DNA of 64,000 nucleotides from Candidatus Pantoea haifensis (lineage in GTDB: Bacteria > Pseudomonadota > Gammaproteobacteria > Enterobacterales > Enterobacteriaceae). Made by a program: the position numbers and the translations under genes. The DNA lies in NCBI GenBank assembly GCA_018842655.1, contig JAGTWN010000010.1, forward strand, positions 62,001-126,000, given 5' to 3'. The notes under the pieces were generated by a model. The model was given only the letters and a program-made list of their open reading frames with translations. It searched no databases and was not told where the DNA came from. Each line of letters starts with the position of its first letter. Position 1 is the first letter of the stretch. Shown piece by piece: positions 9,851 through 20,349 of this stretch.

Positions 9851-11139
9851 GACACCCCTCCCGCCGGAGCCGGTGGTTGCACACAGAGATCGGCCAGCAG
9901 CGCCATCAATAAATCCATCCCCCGGTATAAGTCGTCTGAGGCGGTGAATTCTTGCTCGTTATGCGATATTCCCCGATGGCTTGGCACAAACAGCAAGCAA
10001 CTTGGGCAGCGATAGCTCAGGCTGATGGCATCATGTCCGGCTACCGTGCGCATCGGCATGGCGCTTATGCCCCGTTGCGCCGCCTGTGCCAGAGCGCGTT
10101 GTGCCAGTGAAGGATCCATTTTCTGACGCGGTCTGAACTGAGAATGCGTTAAGCTGACATCGGTAGACGTTGACTGCGCAATAGCCTGAAGTACCTGAGC
10201 AAAGCGTTCCCCGATGGCCTGTAACAGCACTTCATCTGCGGAGCGAAATTCAATAAAGAGTGTGGCTTCTCGCGTGACGACATTGGGCGAATTTGGCGCA
10301 GTTTCCAGGCGCCCCACTGAGGTATGCAGCGCCAGCCCCTGTTTATCTGCCTCTTCGCGCACAGCAATAATGGTTTTAGCCGCCGCCAGCAAAGCATCAC
10401 GGCGACTCGCCATTAATGACGGACCGGTATGATTTTGCTCACCGCGAAAAGTCACCTGCCATTTAATTGCCGCCCAGGTTTCTGTTACTACCCCGAGCTG
10501 CGTCCGCTGCTGTTCCAGATGCGGACCCTGCTCAACATGGATTTCTACATAGGCCGCCAGCGGCAGTTCCGGCAGCGGTTTACCCCGGTATCCAATGCTG
10601 CTCAGTGCATCACCAAGCGTTATCCCTTCGGCATCCCGGCACGCCAGCGCGGCTTCCAGCCTCATGGCACCGGTAAATACTGCGCTGCCAGTCAGGCTGG
10701 GTTGAAAGCGCGCACCCTCTTCATTGGTCCAGTTGACCACGGCAAGATTAAGCTGGGCCTCATCAGGCCGCTGTTTCATCTGTCGCGCCAGGCTGGCAAG
10801 CGTAACAGCACCGGCAGTCACGCCAAATGCACCATCAAAACGACCGCCATCAGGCTGGCTGTCAAGATGGGAACCACACAGCAGCCAGGGCGCTCCGGGA
10901 CGAAGCGTCAGTAAGCCAAAAATATTGCCGATTTCATCAACATGAACCGTAAAGCCTCGCTCACGCAGCCAGTGACAAAACGCATCGCGCATCGCGCCAT
11001 CTTCGGCGCTGGCTGTCAGACGATGCAGTCCGCCACCCGCAGTTGCCCCGATGGCACTGCTTTGCGCAAACAACGCATCAAAGGCCTGATAATCGCCTGG
11101 CAACATCCGCGGCAGCACCGGGATGGAGGATATTGACAT
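9847..11139 (-). CDS. M20-family N-carbamoyl-amino-acid hydrolase / allantoate amidohydrolase-like
   Basis: Intact 430 residues. The hydantoinase/carbamoylase subgroup of M20 metallohydrolases is marked by GSHLDSQPDGGRFDGAFGV (metal His near 91, Asp near 102), TNEEGARF (Glu near 140), VEIHVEQGP (His near 200) and HNEQEF near the end (last His ligand). These enzymes cut the ureido bond of N-carbamoyl amino acids, ureidoglycine or allantoate, or act on beta-ureidopropionate. GGAG ahead of ATG 11139 supports this start, which lies inside the 3' end of the DeoR gene. Confidence 0.9.
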   Translation of the reverse strand: MSISSIPVLPRMLPGDYQAFDALFAQSSAIGATAGGGLHRLTASAEDGAMRDAFCHWLRERGFTVHVDEIGNIFGLLTLRPGAPWLLCGSHLDSQPDGGRFDGAFGVTAGAVTLASLARQMKQRPDEAQLNLAVVNWTNEEGARFQPSLTGSAVFTGAMRLEAALACRDAEGITLGDALSSIGYRGKPLPELPLAAYVEIHVEQGPHLEQQRTQLGVVTETWAAIKWQVTFRGEQNHTGPSLMASRRDALLAAAKTIIAVREEADKQGLALHTSVGRLETAPNSPNVVTREATLFIEFRSADEVLLQAIGERFAQVLQAIAQSTSTDVSLTHSQFRPRQKMDPSLAQRALAQAAQRGISAMPMRTVAGHDAISLSYRCPSCLLFVPSHRGISHNEQEFTASDDLYRGMDLLMALLADLCVQPPAPAGGVS

Positions 11140-11875
11140 GGGCTTTCTCCAGACTTGTTATAAAATTTTCCGCTGGCAGCACGTTTGTGACCAACACATC
11201 AACGGCAGTAAACGGCAAGGTGTTTACAAACGTTCGCAGACCAAATTTTCCTTCATCGGCCAGAATGACGCTCTGGCGGCAGTGTAAGCTCAGCACCCGG
11301 CGCAATAACGCTTCAGGCTCTTCGTAATCCATAAAACCGTTTTGCAGATCGATTGCCCCAATCCCCATAAAGGCAATGTCGTAATGAAACTGTTGAGCAA
11401 ATGCCAGCGTGTGCGGGCCAGTCAAGGCGTTATCGTTTCGCCGTACCCGACCAGGCGTTAATGTCACGGCGTTGTCACTCTGCTGCGTCAGCAGGTTGGC
11501 AATATCAAGTGAATTGGTGATCACTTTTAATCGTGAAAACTGCGTCAACTGATGGGCCAGCGCCAGCGTTGAGGTGCCGGTATCCAGAAACAACGCCATG
11601 CCCTCTTCAATTAACGTACTGGCAAGTTGAGCGATACGTCCTTTTGCGCGTGGTTTAATACGGCTGCGAATTTGCAGTGGCTGCTCTTCACTGGGGACCG
11701 GTAAGATGGCACCGCCATGTACGCGGCGCAGCACGCCCTGCTCTTCCAGATATTTTAAATCGCGGCGGATGGTCTCTTCAGACACCACAAAACGCTGTGC
11801 TAATCCGCTAACGCGAACGCGTTTGTCGCTGCTGATTACCCGTTTGATTTCATCCAGACGCGGCTGATTAATCAT
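11078..11875 (-). CDS. DeoR/GlpR-family transcriptional regulator
   Basis: 265 residues. The N-terminal winged helix (LDEIKRVISSDKRVRVSGLA, then FVVSEETIRRDLKYLEEQGVLRRVHGGAI) and the DeoR C-terminal sensor (FLDTGTSTLALAHQL, FMGIGAID) are clear. Family members sense phosphorylated sugars or similar phosphate esters. That fits a locus with two kinases: the inducer may be a kinase product. Its 3' end overlaps the carbamoylase start by 62 bases in another frame, an unusually long overlap. Confidence 0.9.
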   Translation of the reverse strand: MINQPRLDEIKRVISSDKRVRVSGLAQRFVVSEETIRRDLKYLEEQGVLRRVHGGAILPVPSEEQPLQIRSRIKPRAKGRIAQLASTLIEEGMALFLDTGTSTLALAHQLTQFSRLKVITNSLDIANLLTQQSDNAVTLTPGRVRRNDNALTGPHTLAFAQQFHYDIAFMGIGAIDLQNGFMDYEEPEALLRRVLSLHCRQSVILADEGKFGLRTFVNTLPFTAVDVLVTNVLPAENFITSLEKAHVNILHPGAAADVARRLSGL

Positions 11876-11920
11876 CTTTTTCTCTCACTATCTGCTGTAA
11901 ACACCGCAGTATAATCATGC

Positions 11921-13350
11921 CTACGTAATGACTGGCGGCAGATGCTGATCCCAGGGCATTAATGCTTCCAGCGCAGCGCAGAATTGCAGCACATCACCCT
12001 CGGCATAACGGCGTCCAACCACCTGTAATCCCACCGGTAAACCCTCGGGAGTGAAACCACAGGGTAAGGTGGCAGCGGGATTGCCGCTGAGATTGAAGGG
12101 CCAGGTAAAGGGTGTCCAGCGCGCCCACTCAACACCACTCTCTCCTTCCGGTTGATCAACGGGGGTATGTCGGTCTGCCGCGAAAGGTAAGATCGGTAAA
12201 GTGGGAGTAATTAACAGATCAACATCGTCAAACAGCGCATGCACCTGATTAGCAAAAGCAGCTCGCTGTTTCTGGGCAGCAAGATAATCGGCCAGACTGA
12301 TGTTAGCCGAACGAGTAATCAGGTCAGCAAAACCGGGATCCAGTTGATCAAGCTGATTAGCCAGCGCCGCACCATAGGCAATACCACGTCCACCGGTCCA
12401 TAACGTATTGAACGTTTCAAACGGGCTTTGCCACGTCAGCGTCTCGGTGCGAATTTCTACCGGTAAGGCGTGCGCGAGCAGATTTACTGCCTGTTTCACT
12501 CGCGAGGCGATGGCTGGTGAAACCGGTGTATCAAACAGGGTCGGGCTAAAATGTACACGTAGCGGTTTAAGCGGTTGGTTGCAGCGAGCCAGATAAGATT
12601 CGCCTTTGTCAGGGAGCGCCTGATGATCGCGTGCATCGGGTCCCGAAAGAATATCGAACAGCAGTGCGCTGTCCCGTACAGTGCGCGTCATCGGACCGGC
12701 ATGACTCAGCATTTCAGTTGCGGACCAGGGCCAGGTTGGAATGCGGCCAAGAGAACCTTTAAAGCGAAAATGCCACAGAAAGCGCCGGGAATGCGCACCG
12801 AGCCGCCACCATCTGACCCCAGCGCGGCGGGTACCATGCGTGCGGCAACGCTAATAGCCGAGCCAGAGCTGGAGCCGCCACTGGTTAAGGTGGGGTTCCA
12901 GGGATTGCGTCCGTGACCGAAAAGACGCGAAAAACTTGAGCCGGTCCAGCCAAACTCCGTGGTTGCCGTTTTGCCTAAAATAATCCCGCCTGCCGCTTTT
13001 AACCGCGTGATCACCGGCGCATCGCTGTCGGGAATAACATCAACCGAGCTGAGCGAACCTTTTGTGGTGCGCAGACCTGCGGTTGAAAACAGATCCTTAA
13101 TACCAAAAGGAACACCGTGCAGTGGACCGCGTGAAATTCCCTGCGCAGTTTCACGATCGCAGGCTTCAGCTTCACAAAGCGCCGCGTCAGCATAAACATC
13201 ACCAAAGGCATTAAGTGTGGGATTGTGGCTTTCAATGGAACGAAGACACCGCGTTACCAGCGCCACACTGGTGAGTTTTTGCTGCTTAATTAATCTTGCC
13301 GCAGTCACCAAATCAGGCATTAGCCCCGGTGTATTTTCGCTGTTACCCAT
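11921..13350 (-). CDS. Amidase signature-family enzyme (frameshifted)
   Basis: About 476 residues after repair, normal for amidases. The Ser-cisSer-Lys triad is visible: Lys in FGIKDLF (near residue 83), the glycine/serine stretch LTSGGSSSGSA, and SDGGGSVRIPGAFCG holding the nucleophile serine. The second half has DLLITPTLPILPF and PCGFTPEGLPVGLQVVGR, typical of the family C-terminus. The frame breaks near the TTT at 12758-12760; one added base gives FALKGSLGRIPTW. It is the first gene of the leftward block and probably makes the acid or carbamoyl compound used downstream. Confidence 0.88.
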
Positions 13351-13661
13351 TTTTCTGCTCTGCTCTCGCTAAGTCATCTTGAAATGATATTGACGTTAGC
13401 GCAGAGAAGGCGCAAGACCGATTTTTGTTGTCAATGTGGGATATGTGGTTTTATTTAGCAAGGAGTGATAGGTTTTTGTGATAATCGCAGGCAGATTAAA
13501 ATCTTTTCATAGCGTTTTAATGCAGCATGAAAAGTTATTGCTTTACCCCTGTCGCCTATAACTAACCTTTAGCTGACAGGTAGCAGGTTAAACCTGATCA
13601 CGAGGAGGAATGCGCGTTCTGGCACGCGCGGTGCTTAGGGTGATAGTAAAATCGTATAAAT
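13351..13661. other. Intergenic region upstream of the amidase operon
   Basis: About 310 bases between the amidase start and the katE terminator. It should contain the leftward promoter and the DeoR-type operator. The middle part is AT-rich (13430-13560). I see no gene I would defend; a 17-codon ORF at 13612 has a Shine-Dalgarno too close to its ATG. Confidence 0.3.
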
Positions 13662-13694
13662 AAAAAACAGCCAGGGATTTCAACCTGGCTGTTT
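13662..13694 (-). terminator. Rho-independent terminator of katE
   Basis: AACAGCCAGG (13667-13676) and CCTGGCTGTT (13684-13693) form a ten-base stem. Reading leftward it is followed by a run of six T's, which makes a strong terminator directly downstream of katE. Confidence 0.88.
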
Positions 13695-13725
13695 GTACCT
13701 TCCGGTTTAAGGACGTGCAAGCGCA

Positions 13726-15989
13726 TTACGCTGGTACAGAGAGGGCCTTTTGGCTGCGTGACCAGACGCGGTGTAACGCCATCGCAGCCAGGAAGTCATC
13801 CATAAAGGTACCTTCGGCTTTGCTGTCCTCAATCAGCCCTTCTTCTGCTTCATCATCCTCTAAGCCGAACTGCGCTTTAAAGCGGCGCGCATCCCCGCTG
13901 AGGCCAATAACTTTAAGGTGCTTATAGGCTTCAAGCAGGAAGTAGCGGGCATCTCCGCTTAACAACAGGGCATCAATATTGCCGTCGGGGACAATTACCG
14001 CATCGAAAGTAAGCGATGGCAAACCGCTGAACGTGGCATCAACAGGTAAAACAGAACCATCATCGGCACGCACTTGCCCCATATGGGCAGCCAGCAATTT
14101 TGCGTGAACGCCCTGCGCTCGCAATCCTTGCAGGATCACCAGCACATCTGCGGATTTAACGCCGTCACTTAACAGCAACGCAACCTGACGGCCTTTTATC
14201 TGGCCGCTGTTAACGGCATACAGGCTGAGGCTGGGATCTTTGCTCAAACCATTTACCTCTTTTGCCGGTGCCGTTTGCAGTTTTTCATCAGACAAGCCAA
14301 TGCCGAGATTGTCCGCTACGCCCTGCGCGAGTGAGACATCAATATTTAACAGATGATCGACCACCCGTTCACGAATATAAGCACGGGCCACTTTACTCAG
14401 CTCGAATGAGAAAGCACCGATAATATGCTGTTGCTCGACGGGGGTCTGGCTCTGCCAGAACAGACGCGGATGTGAATAATATTCGCCAAATGACGGGCTG
14501 CGCTCACGCACTTTATGCCCTCAATCCGCTCCTGATAGCTCTCGAAACCGCCACCTTTGGCTGCGGGTGGAGTTTCACGCGGCCAGTTGTCATTAATGGA
14601 ATTCGGCTCGTAGTTAGCAGGATTGGTATCAATTTCCATCCGGTGCATGCCCTGACGCTGGAAATTATGGTACGGGCAAACGGGACGGTTAATGGGGATT
14701 TCGTGGAAGTTTGGCCCACCAAGACGGCTGATTTGCGTATCGGTATAGGAAAAGAGACGGCCCTGTAACAAGGGATCGTTGGTGAAATCGAGGCCGGGAA
14801 CAATATGACCAGGATGGAATGCCACCTGCTCTGTTTCAGCAAAAAAGTTATCCGGATTACGGTTAAGCACCATTTTTCCCACTAACTGAACGGGAACTAA
14901 CTCTTCGGGGATCAGTTTGGTGGCATCAAGGATATCGAAATCAAATTTGAATTCATCTTCTTCCGGGATCAGTTGCAGACCAAGTTCATACTCCGGATAG
15001 TCACCCGCTTCGATCGCTTCCCACAGGTCACGGCGATGGAAGTCGGGATCGCGTCCCGTTAGCTTCTGTGACTCATCCCAAAGCAGCGATGCTTTACCTG
15101 CCACCGGTTTCCAGTGAAAGCGTACAAAGGTCGCCTTACCCTCGGCATTGATCAGGCGGAATGTATGAATGCCAAAGCCTTCCATGGTGCGATAGCTACG
15201 GGGAATACCCCGATCTGACATCGCCCAGATGACGTTATGCAGCGTTTCCGGTTGCAGTGAAACATAGTCCCAGAAGGTGTCGTGCGCACTCTGTCCCTGT
15301 GGAATTTCGTTATGCGGTTCCGGTTTAACCGCATGGACAAAATCAGGAAATTTATGCGCGTCCTGGATAAAGAACACTGGCGTGTTGTTACCCACTAAAT
15401 CGAACACGCCTTCATCGGTATAGAATTTGGTAGCGAAACCGCGAATATCACGCACGGTGTCCGCTGAGCCAGCCCCGCCCTGTACGGTCGAAAACCTGAC
15501 AAACACCGGCGTAGTTTTCTCAGGATCGCTGAGAAAATCGGCTTTTGTCAGATCCTGAAGTGAACGGTATGGCTGAAAGTAACCATGCGCAGCTGAGCCA
15601 CGCGCATGAACAATACGCTCCGGAATACGCTCATGGTCAAAATGCGTAATCTTTTCACGCATGATGAAATCTTCAAGCAGCGTCGGTCCACGTGTACCGG
15701 CACGAAGCGAATTTTGATCATTGGCAATACGCGTACCCTGATTGGTGGTCAGCGCAGCATTTTCACCATTTTTACGGTTCTGTTCGAGCTGGTCTAATTT
15801 CGCGTTATGAATAGCAGGTGATTTAAGACTGCCCGGTGCGGTAGGTTCTTTGCCTGGTGAGGTCGGATGCGAAGACGGGGTATGTGACCCGTCGCCTGGC
15901 GCCAAAGACCCCAGCCCCGGTTTGGCAGTTTCAGGGCCTTTATGAGGGGCGTTGTGGCTAAGTTCTTTTTTATCTTTCTCTTTAGACAT
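13726..15989 (-). CDS. katE: Catalase HPII (large-subunit catalase), frameshifted
   Basis: About 754 residues after repair, the size of E. coli KatE (753). The N-terminal extension, [15 protein letters not shown] (active-site histidine), [13 protein letters not shown] (asparagine) and [19 protein letters not shown] (haem-ligand tyrosine) are present. The C-terminal 150 residues are the flavodoxin/DJ-1-like domain of large catalases ([15 protein letters not shown]). The frame breaks at TTT 14512-14514; one added base joins [19 protein letters not shown]. It breaks down hydrogen peroxide in the cytoplasm, usually under RpoS control in stationary phase. Confidence 0.95.
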
Positions 15990-16276
15990 TGCTCATTGCT
16001 CCTGTAAATATCGCGATAACAGCCTAATAAATGTAGAACAATCTCCCGAGTACGCTGAAAATCAGCAGGGATTTACGTGCAGGGTTTGAGGCAGGACAAA
16101 CAATGCGGCTGTCAGGTCACCATAAATCGTCATGAAAAGCGTTGGGGAAAAGCTGTTCGAAGCCGCACCCTGCGCAGTTTATCCATGAGCAGGCAGAGAG
16201 TTGATGTAATGCGGCAGGTAGGGTTATGAACACCGCCTGTCACAGCGGTGTATATATTTCATAACAAAAAATGGCT

Positions 16277-17832
16277 TTAACTGGCGTTTTTATTAAACAG
16301 TGAAGGTACCCAAAGGCTCGGATCCACTTCTTTGAAGCGGGCGCGAACAAAGTGTTCTTTTAAGTGGTAAGGCACCGTACAGTCAAAAATGGTTTTGGTC
16401 GTGGTGCCTTTTGCAGTGATACGTGGGTCATAAAACGGTGCCTGAGAAGGATCAAGCACGTGTCCGGCAATGCCGGGAACAAAAATAGTGTCTGAATCAC
16501 CGATAAAACGGGTTTGCATCGCCCAGAGCACATCATCGGTATCGAACAAATCCACATCTTCATCGACCAAAATGACATTTTTCAGCTCGCGATAAACCGC
16601 AAGTGCAATTAGTGCAGCCTGACGCGTCATGCCATCATCACCGGCATTGCGTTTCGCAACCTGCAGCACGGCCAGAAATTTTCCGCCTCCCGCACTGTGG
16701 GCATAGACGTTTTTTACCAGGCCTGGCAGGGCATCATTGCACTGGATATGAATACTGGCTTCGGTAGGAATACCGGCAAGACTGACATGCTCTTCACCCG
16801 GCCCCACCAGGGTTTGCAAGACAGGCTGTTTGCGGGTAGTAATCGCTTTGACCTTTATTACCGGTAGCGAGGGGTTGGCTTCGCCGGTATAACCAGGAAA
16901 TTCTGGCATAGCTTTGCCTGTGCCACTGTTTTGATCTTCCGCGACGCGGGTATGGGGCAGGATCTCACCTTCAATAACGATTTCAGCACGGGCAATTGCG
17001 CGCTGTTTTACGGTAAGGCAATCCACCAGTTCAACCGGCTGACCACGTAAACCGCCCGCGACACACAACTCGTTAAACCCAAAAGGCGTGACAGGCGCTT
17101 CAAATTCGGCACCAATATAAATCGCCGGATCCAGTCCCATGTTGATCGACACGGCTAAAGGTTTACCCGCAGCTTCGGCCTTTTGGCGGAAGGCGTCAAT
17201 GTGGCGGCCCGGCGCAAAGAAAATCGACAATTCATCTTTGCTCTGTACGCACAAGCGATGAATTGTCACATCCGTGTTGTCCTGATTATCAGGATCGCTG
17301 CCGAGCACCAGCCCAAGACAAAAATAGGGACCGGCATCCTCCGTGGTGTTTGTAGGGGCAGGCAAAATTTTTCTTAAATCGAAGCCTTCATCATCAGCCC
17401 GATAAACCACTTCCTGGCAGGGAGCGTCTTGTGGCTTGACCATCACAGGCGGCGTCACGTTTTTCCGCGCTTCAGCCATTTGAATACCCAGCTCGCGCAC
17501 CGGTGCGCCCAGCAAAGCACTGACACGTTCCCGACTCGCCATCATTCCCACTAAAACACGGGAATCTGGAAAGCCTTTAATAGTGTTGAAAGTCATGGCC
17601 GGGCCGGTTTGGGTGGGTCTCATTACCGTGCCGCCCGCACCGACATAGCGATAAACACCGGCAAGCTCAGCGATGGGATCAACCTCGCGATCGGTTTCGA
17701 TATACTGGCCCGGAAGCGTTTTAAGCAGCGCGATAGCCGATCGTAAATCGTTGACCGGGGGACATTCCAGCCTTGCGGATGGGGCTCGCCGGGCTTGACG
17801 ACACGGTAGTTTTCAGGACGTTTTTGTGGCAT
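16277..17832 (-). CDS. UbiD-family prenylated-FMN decarboxylase (frameshifted)
   Basis: About 518 residues after repair. MRPTQTGPAMTFNTIKGFPDSRVLVGM, KNVILVDEDVDLFDTDDVLWAM and TRFIGDSDTIF are typical of UbiD enzymes, which decarboxylate aromatic or unsaturated acids with prenylated FMN made by UbiX. The frame breaks at the G run at 17757-17761; the 5' part then reads PQGWNVPPVNDLRSAI. ATG 17832 is chosen because it follows the SRPBCC stop by 11 bases. Relatives include gallate/protocatechuate-type decarboxylases. No ubiX is next to it in this window. Confidence 0.88.
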
Positions 17833-17843
17833 GACGCTTCTCC

Positions 17844-18244
17844 TCACGCTTTTTCAGCGTACAATTTCAGGTGATGAAGTACTTCGCCCCACCAGGTATT
17901 GCAAAAGGTAAATGTGGATCCTGTTCTGACCACTCACCGTGGCTGAGTTTCACCAGCGTTTGGCCATCATCAAGATCGGAAAGGATAAATGTCAGCCTCT
18001 TACCCGCATGGCTGTCAGTTTCCTGCACCGAGGTCTGCTCAATTTTGCTGTCCGGCTCCAGTACTTCAGTGCGCCAGCTAAAGTGAGTTCCCGGTTTTGG
18101 ATGAAGCGTCAGGATTTTTCCCAGAGCAATTTCTCCTTCAACCTCGCCGACATGCCATTTCGACATGGTGATGACATCAGCAAGAGCAAGGAAAACCATA
18201 CTGCGCGGAGCAGCAATTTTAATGGCGTGGTGAAGCGTAATCAT
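17844..18244 (-). CDS. SRPBCC (START-like) domain protein in operon with UbiD
   Basis: About 133 residues after repair. MITLHHAIKIAAPRSMVFLALADVITMSKWH is the standard start of a polyketide-cyclase/SRPBCC hydrophobic-ligand domain. The frame breaks at the AAA at 17910-17912. After adding one base the end reads TFCNTWWGEVLHHLKLYAEK, with the stop at 17844, 11 bases before the UbiD start. ATG 18244 is preferred over one nine codons earlier because AGGAG precedes it. It may bind the aromatic substrate or product of the decarboxylase. Confidence 0.82.
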
Positions 18245-18656
18245 ATTCGAGTCTCCTGAAAAAAGAGGCAACTGCGTAATAATGAATAAGAATTGCCTTA
18301 AATGAGGCGATCAAAGTATATAACCGACAGATGATTACGCCTGCCTTGTAACCTCTTTTTTTAATATCATAAGCCATTATTTCTTACTGAAAAAAACAGA
18401 AATAAAAGCTGATTAAAACCTTTCACTTTTCATATAATTTTTCGTCAATTGATAAACAGGGCACATAATGAAACATACAGTAATAACACTGCGTTAATAA
18501 CCTGCGCTGTTCTCATCATTAAAAAACAGCGACAGCTAAAATAATTTTCGCGCTACGCTTGCACAGATAACACGCCTGGCTATTATTAATGCTGAACGAC
18601 GCGCATAACTTAACGAAATAAGTTATGTAATTTAAAACTCTTGAGGAGAACATAAT
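18245..18656. other. AT-rich intergenic region with divergent promoters
   Basis: About 410 AT-rich bases between the leftward SRPBCC-UbiD operon and the rightward KGG-repeat gene. It must hold both promoters. A GAGGAG ribosome binding site lies at 18643-18648 for the rightward gene. No additional reading frame is convincing. Confidence 0.35.
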
Positions 18657-18821
18657 ATGACTCAGCACAGAGGCGGTTCAGGTAATTTTGCAGACGACCG
18701 CGAGAAAGCAAGCTCAGCCGGTAAAAAAGGCGGCCAGCACAGCGGTGGCAACTTTAAAAATGACCGCGAAAAAGCGTCCGAAGCAGGGAAGAAAGGTGGC
18801 CAGAACAGTCGCCGCAGCTGA
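18657..18821 (+). CDS. yciG: KGG-repeat general stress protein (YciG-like)
   Basis: Only 54 residues. It is built from two copies of a short repeat, GGSGNFADDREKASSAGKKG and GGNFKNDREKASEAGKKGGQ, ending NSRRS. This is the YciG/con-10 type stress protein, highly charged and probably disordered. E. coli YciG is nearly the same and belongs to the RpoS regulon with other stationary-phase genes, which fits katE being nearby. A GAGGAG site precedes the ATG. Confidence 0.93.
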   Translation: MTQHRGGSGNFADDREKASSAGKKGGQHSGGNFKNDREKASEAGKKGGQNSRRS

Positions 18822-18851
18822 CAGGCTATAAGGTAGATGCGCTTGTTATCG

Positions 18852-18869
18852 GAGGCAATGGATTGCCTC
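18852..18869 (+). terminator. Hairpin after yciG
   Basis: GAGGCAAT at 18852-18859 and ATTGCCTC at 18862-18869 form an eight-base perfect inverted repeat with a two-base centre. It is followed by GC-rich sequence, not a T-run, so it may be a stabilising hairpin as much as a terminator. Confidence 0.45.
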
Positions 18870-19026
18870 GCCCTGCCAGAAAACAGAAGCCTTTCTTTTC
18901 CCCTGCTTTCACGCTGTTAAACCTAAAATATGCTAATCCTTTTCTTTTTAATTATTCATTCAAATGAGCGACTTTCTGCACCCTATAAAAAATCGTGCAA
19001 AAAGCCGCACCGTGAAATAGTTCCTG

Positions 19027-19757
19027 TTAATACAGCCGTTTTCTCGCGGTTTGTAAGGTTACAGCGATAGCACTGAGCGCCACGACAGTGAGCAAAATAC
19101 CTAAACCAATCATCGAGTAGAAACCAAAAGATTTAAAGAGCAGCAATCCGGCAATACAGCCGCTTAAAAATGAAAAAATAGTGGTCAGGTGAGTATGAAG
19201 CTGCTTCTGATAAAAACGCCGTTCGTCAGAATGAGAGCGGGAAATAAATGAAGTTACAAATGAACCAAATGCGATACCGGCATCAGTCAGCGTGCCGGTA
19301 ATATGCGTAGAGCGAACGCGACCGTTAGAAAGCTGGGTTGATGTTGAGTTATGCACACCCATCAAATATCCCAGCAATACCAGTATTTCACCGTTGTAGC
19401 CAGGCGAGTAATATACCGTTTCAAAAAGGAGGCTGCCGTAAGTGCCAGCCCTTCAACCAGGATGATTAGACAAAAAATTGTTCTGATTTTACGCTGCAGG
19501 CCTGCAATGACAGCGAAACGCGCTGTGGTACAACCTAATACAAACGCAGTTATCAGCACAGCCAAAAATAACAAGCTGTGCATATTAGAGCTGGATATTT
19601 CGCTGGAAATTTGAGAGGCATTACCCGTCATGTGGGACGGAAAAAAGCCAAATGCCCCCAGTGCCATTGCATTCAGGATCCCTGCCGTAGTGGCTAATAC
19701 CAGCGCCAGATAACGGTCTTCGGTATGCGATCGGACTCGCTTCTTTTTTATCAGCAC
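19027..19757 (-). CDS. DUF1275 (YoaK-like) membrane protein, frameshifted
   Basis: About 243 residues after repair, six hydrophobic segments. The N-terminal part YLALVLATTAGILNAMALGAFGFFPSHMTGN and the later STHITGTLTDAGIAFGSF are the two diagnostic DUF1275 motifs. The frame breaks around 19390-19410, and one added base merges the two halves at LVLLGYLMGVHNS. The function of this inner-membrane family is unknown. Confidence 0.85.
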
Positions 19758-19975
19758 ATTAATTCCTCATAACTGTCAGCGATAGGAAGGAAACAACAAA
19801 TGTGTTGTATGGAAAATAAAGCATACAACCTGACAGAAGAATAGCGAGAGAACACAGATAATTCTGACAAATTAACACGTTGATTTCGATATATTTATAA
19901 ATTACATTCAGCTAATTCATAGTAATGTAAATTCATAATGGACTTTAGTTTCCAGCTAATTTTTTTAATTAATTA

Positions 19976-20008
19976 AAAAGCGTGGCTTATTACGCTGAGC
20001 CACGCTTC
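19976..20008 (-). terminator. Terminator of the racemase-cupin operon
   Basis: AAGCGTGGCT and AGCCACGCTT form a ten-base stem around a ten-base loop. Read leftward it is followed by a T-rich tail, so it ends the leftward operon. Confidence 0.85.
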
Positions 20009-20019
20009 AGGCGAGATCA

Positions 20020-20349
20020 TCAGTCGACAATAAATAGTTTTGCACCGGTTGCGGTAGAAGAACGATGAGCTTCCGCGTTATCCGCTACTTGATAGCTGGT
20101 GCCCGGCGTAAGAACAAAAGTGCGGCCATCTTCGAGCTCCGTCTGCAGTTCGCCTTCAAGACAAAACAGAATATGCCCTTTAACACACCAGTGATCGGCA
20201 AGATAACCCGGCGAATAGTCAACAATACGCACGCGTATATCATTAAACTGCGCGGTACGCCACGTGGCACTGCCCTGTTCTCCTGGATGAATGTCGGGTT
20301 CAATGTCATTCCAGTGCGTTATGCCAAATGGCAAATTTTCTATGTTCAT
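20020..20349 (-). CDS. DHCW-motif cupin-fold protein
   Basis: 109 residues with the diagnostic ADHWCVKGHILFCLEG segment near residues 52-67 and a late LTPGTSYQVADNAEAHRS cupin motif. The function of DHCW cupins is unknown. The ATG at 20349 overlaps the stop of the racemase gene by one base (TGATG), so the pair is translationally coupled and probably acts in one step of amino-acid metabolism. Confidence 0.88.
   Translation of the reverse strand: MNIENLPFGITHWNDIEPDIHPGEQGSATWRTAQFNDIRVRIVDYSPGYLADHWCVKGHILFCLEGELQTELEDGRTFVLTPGTSYQVADNAEAHRSSTATGAKLFIVD

Noticed and set aside
13612-13665. 17-codon ORF with AGGAGG
   Set aside because: The Shine-Dalgarno is only one base from ATG and the product is too short and plain to support.
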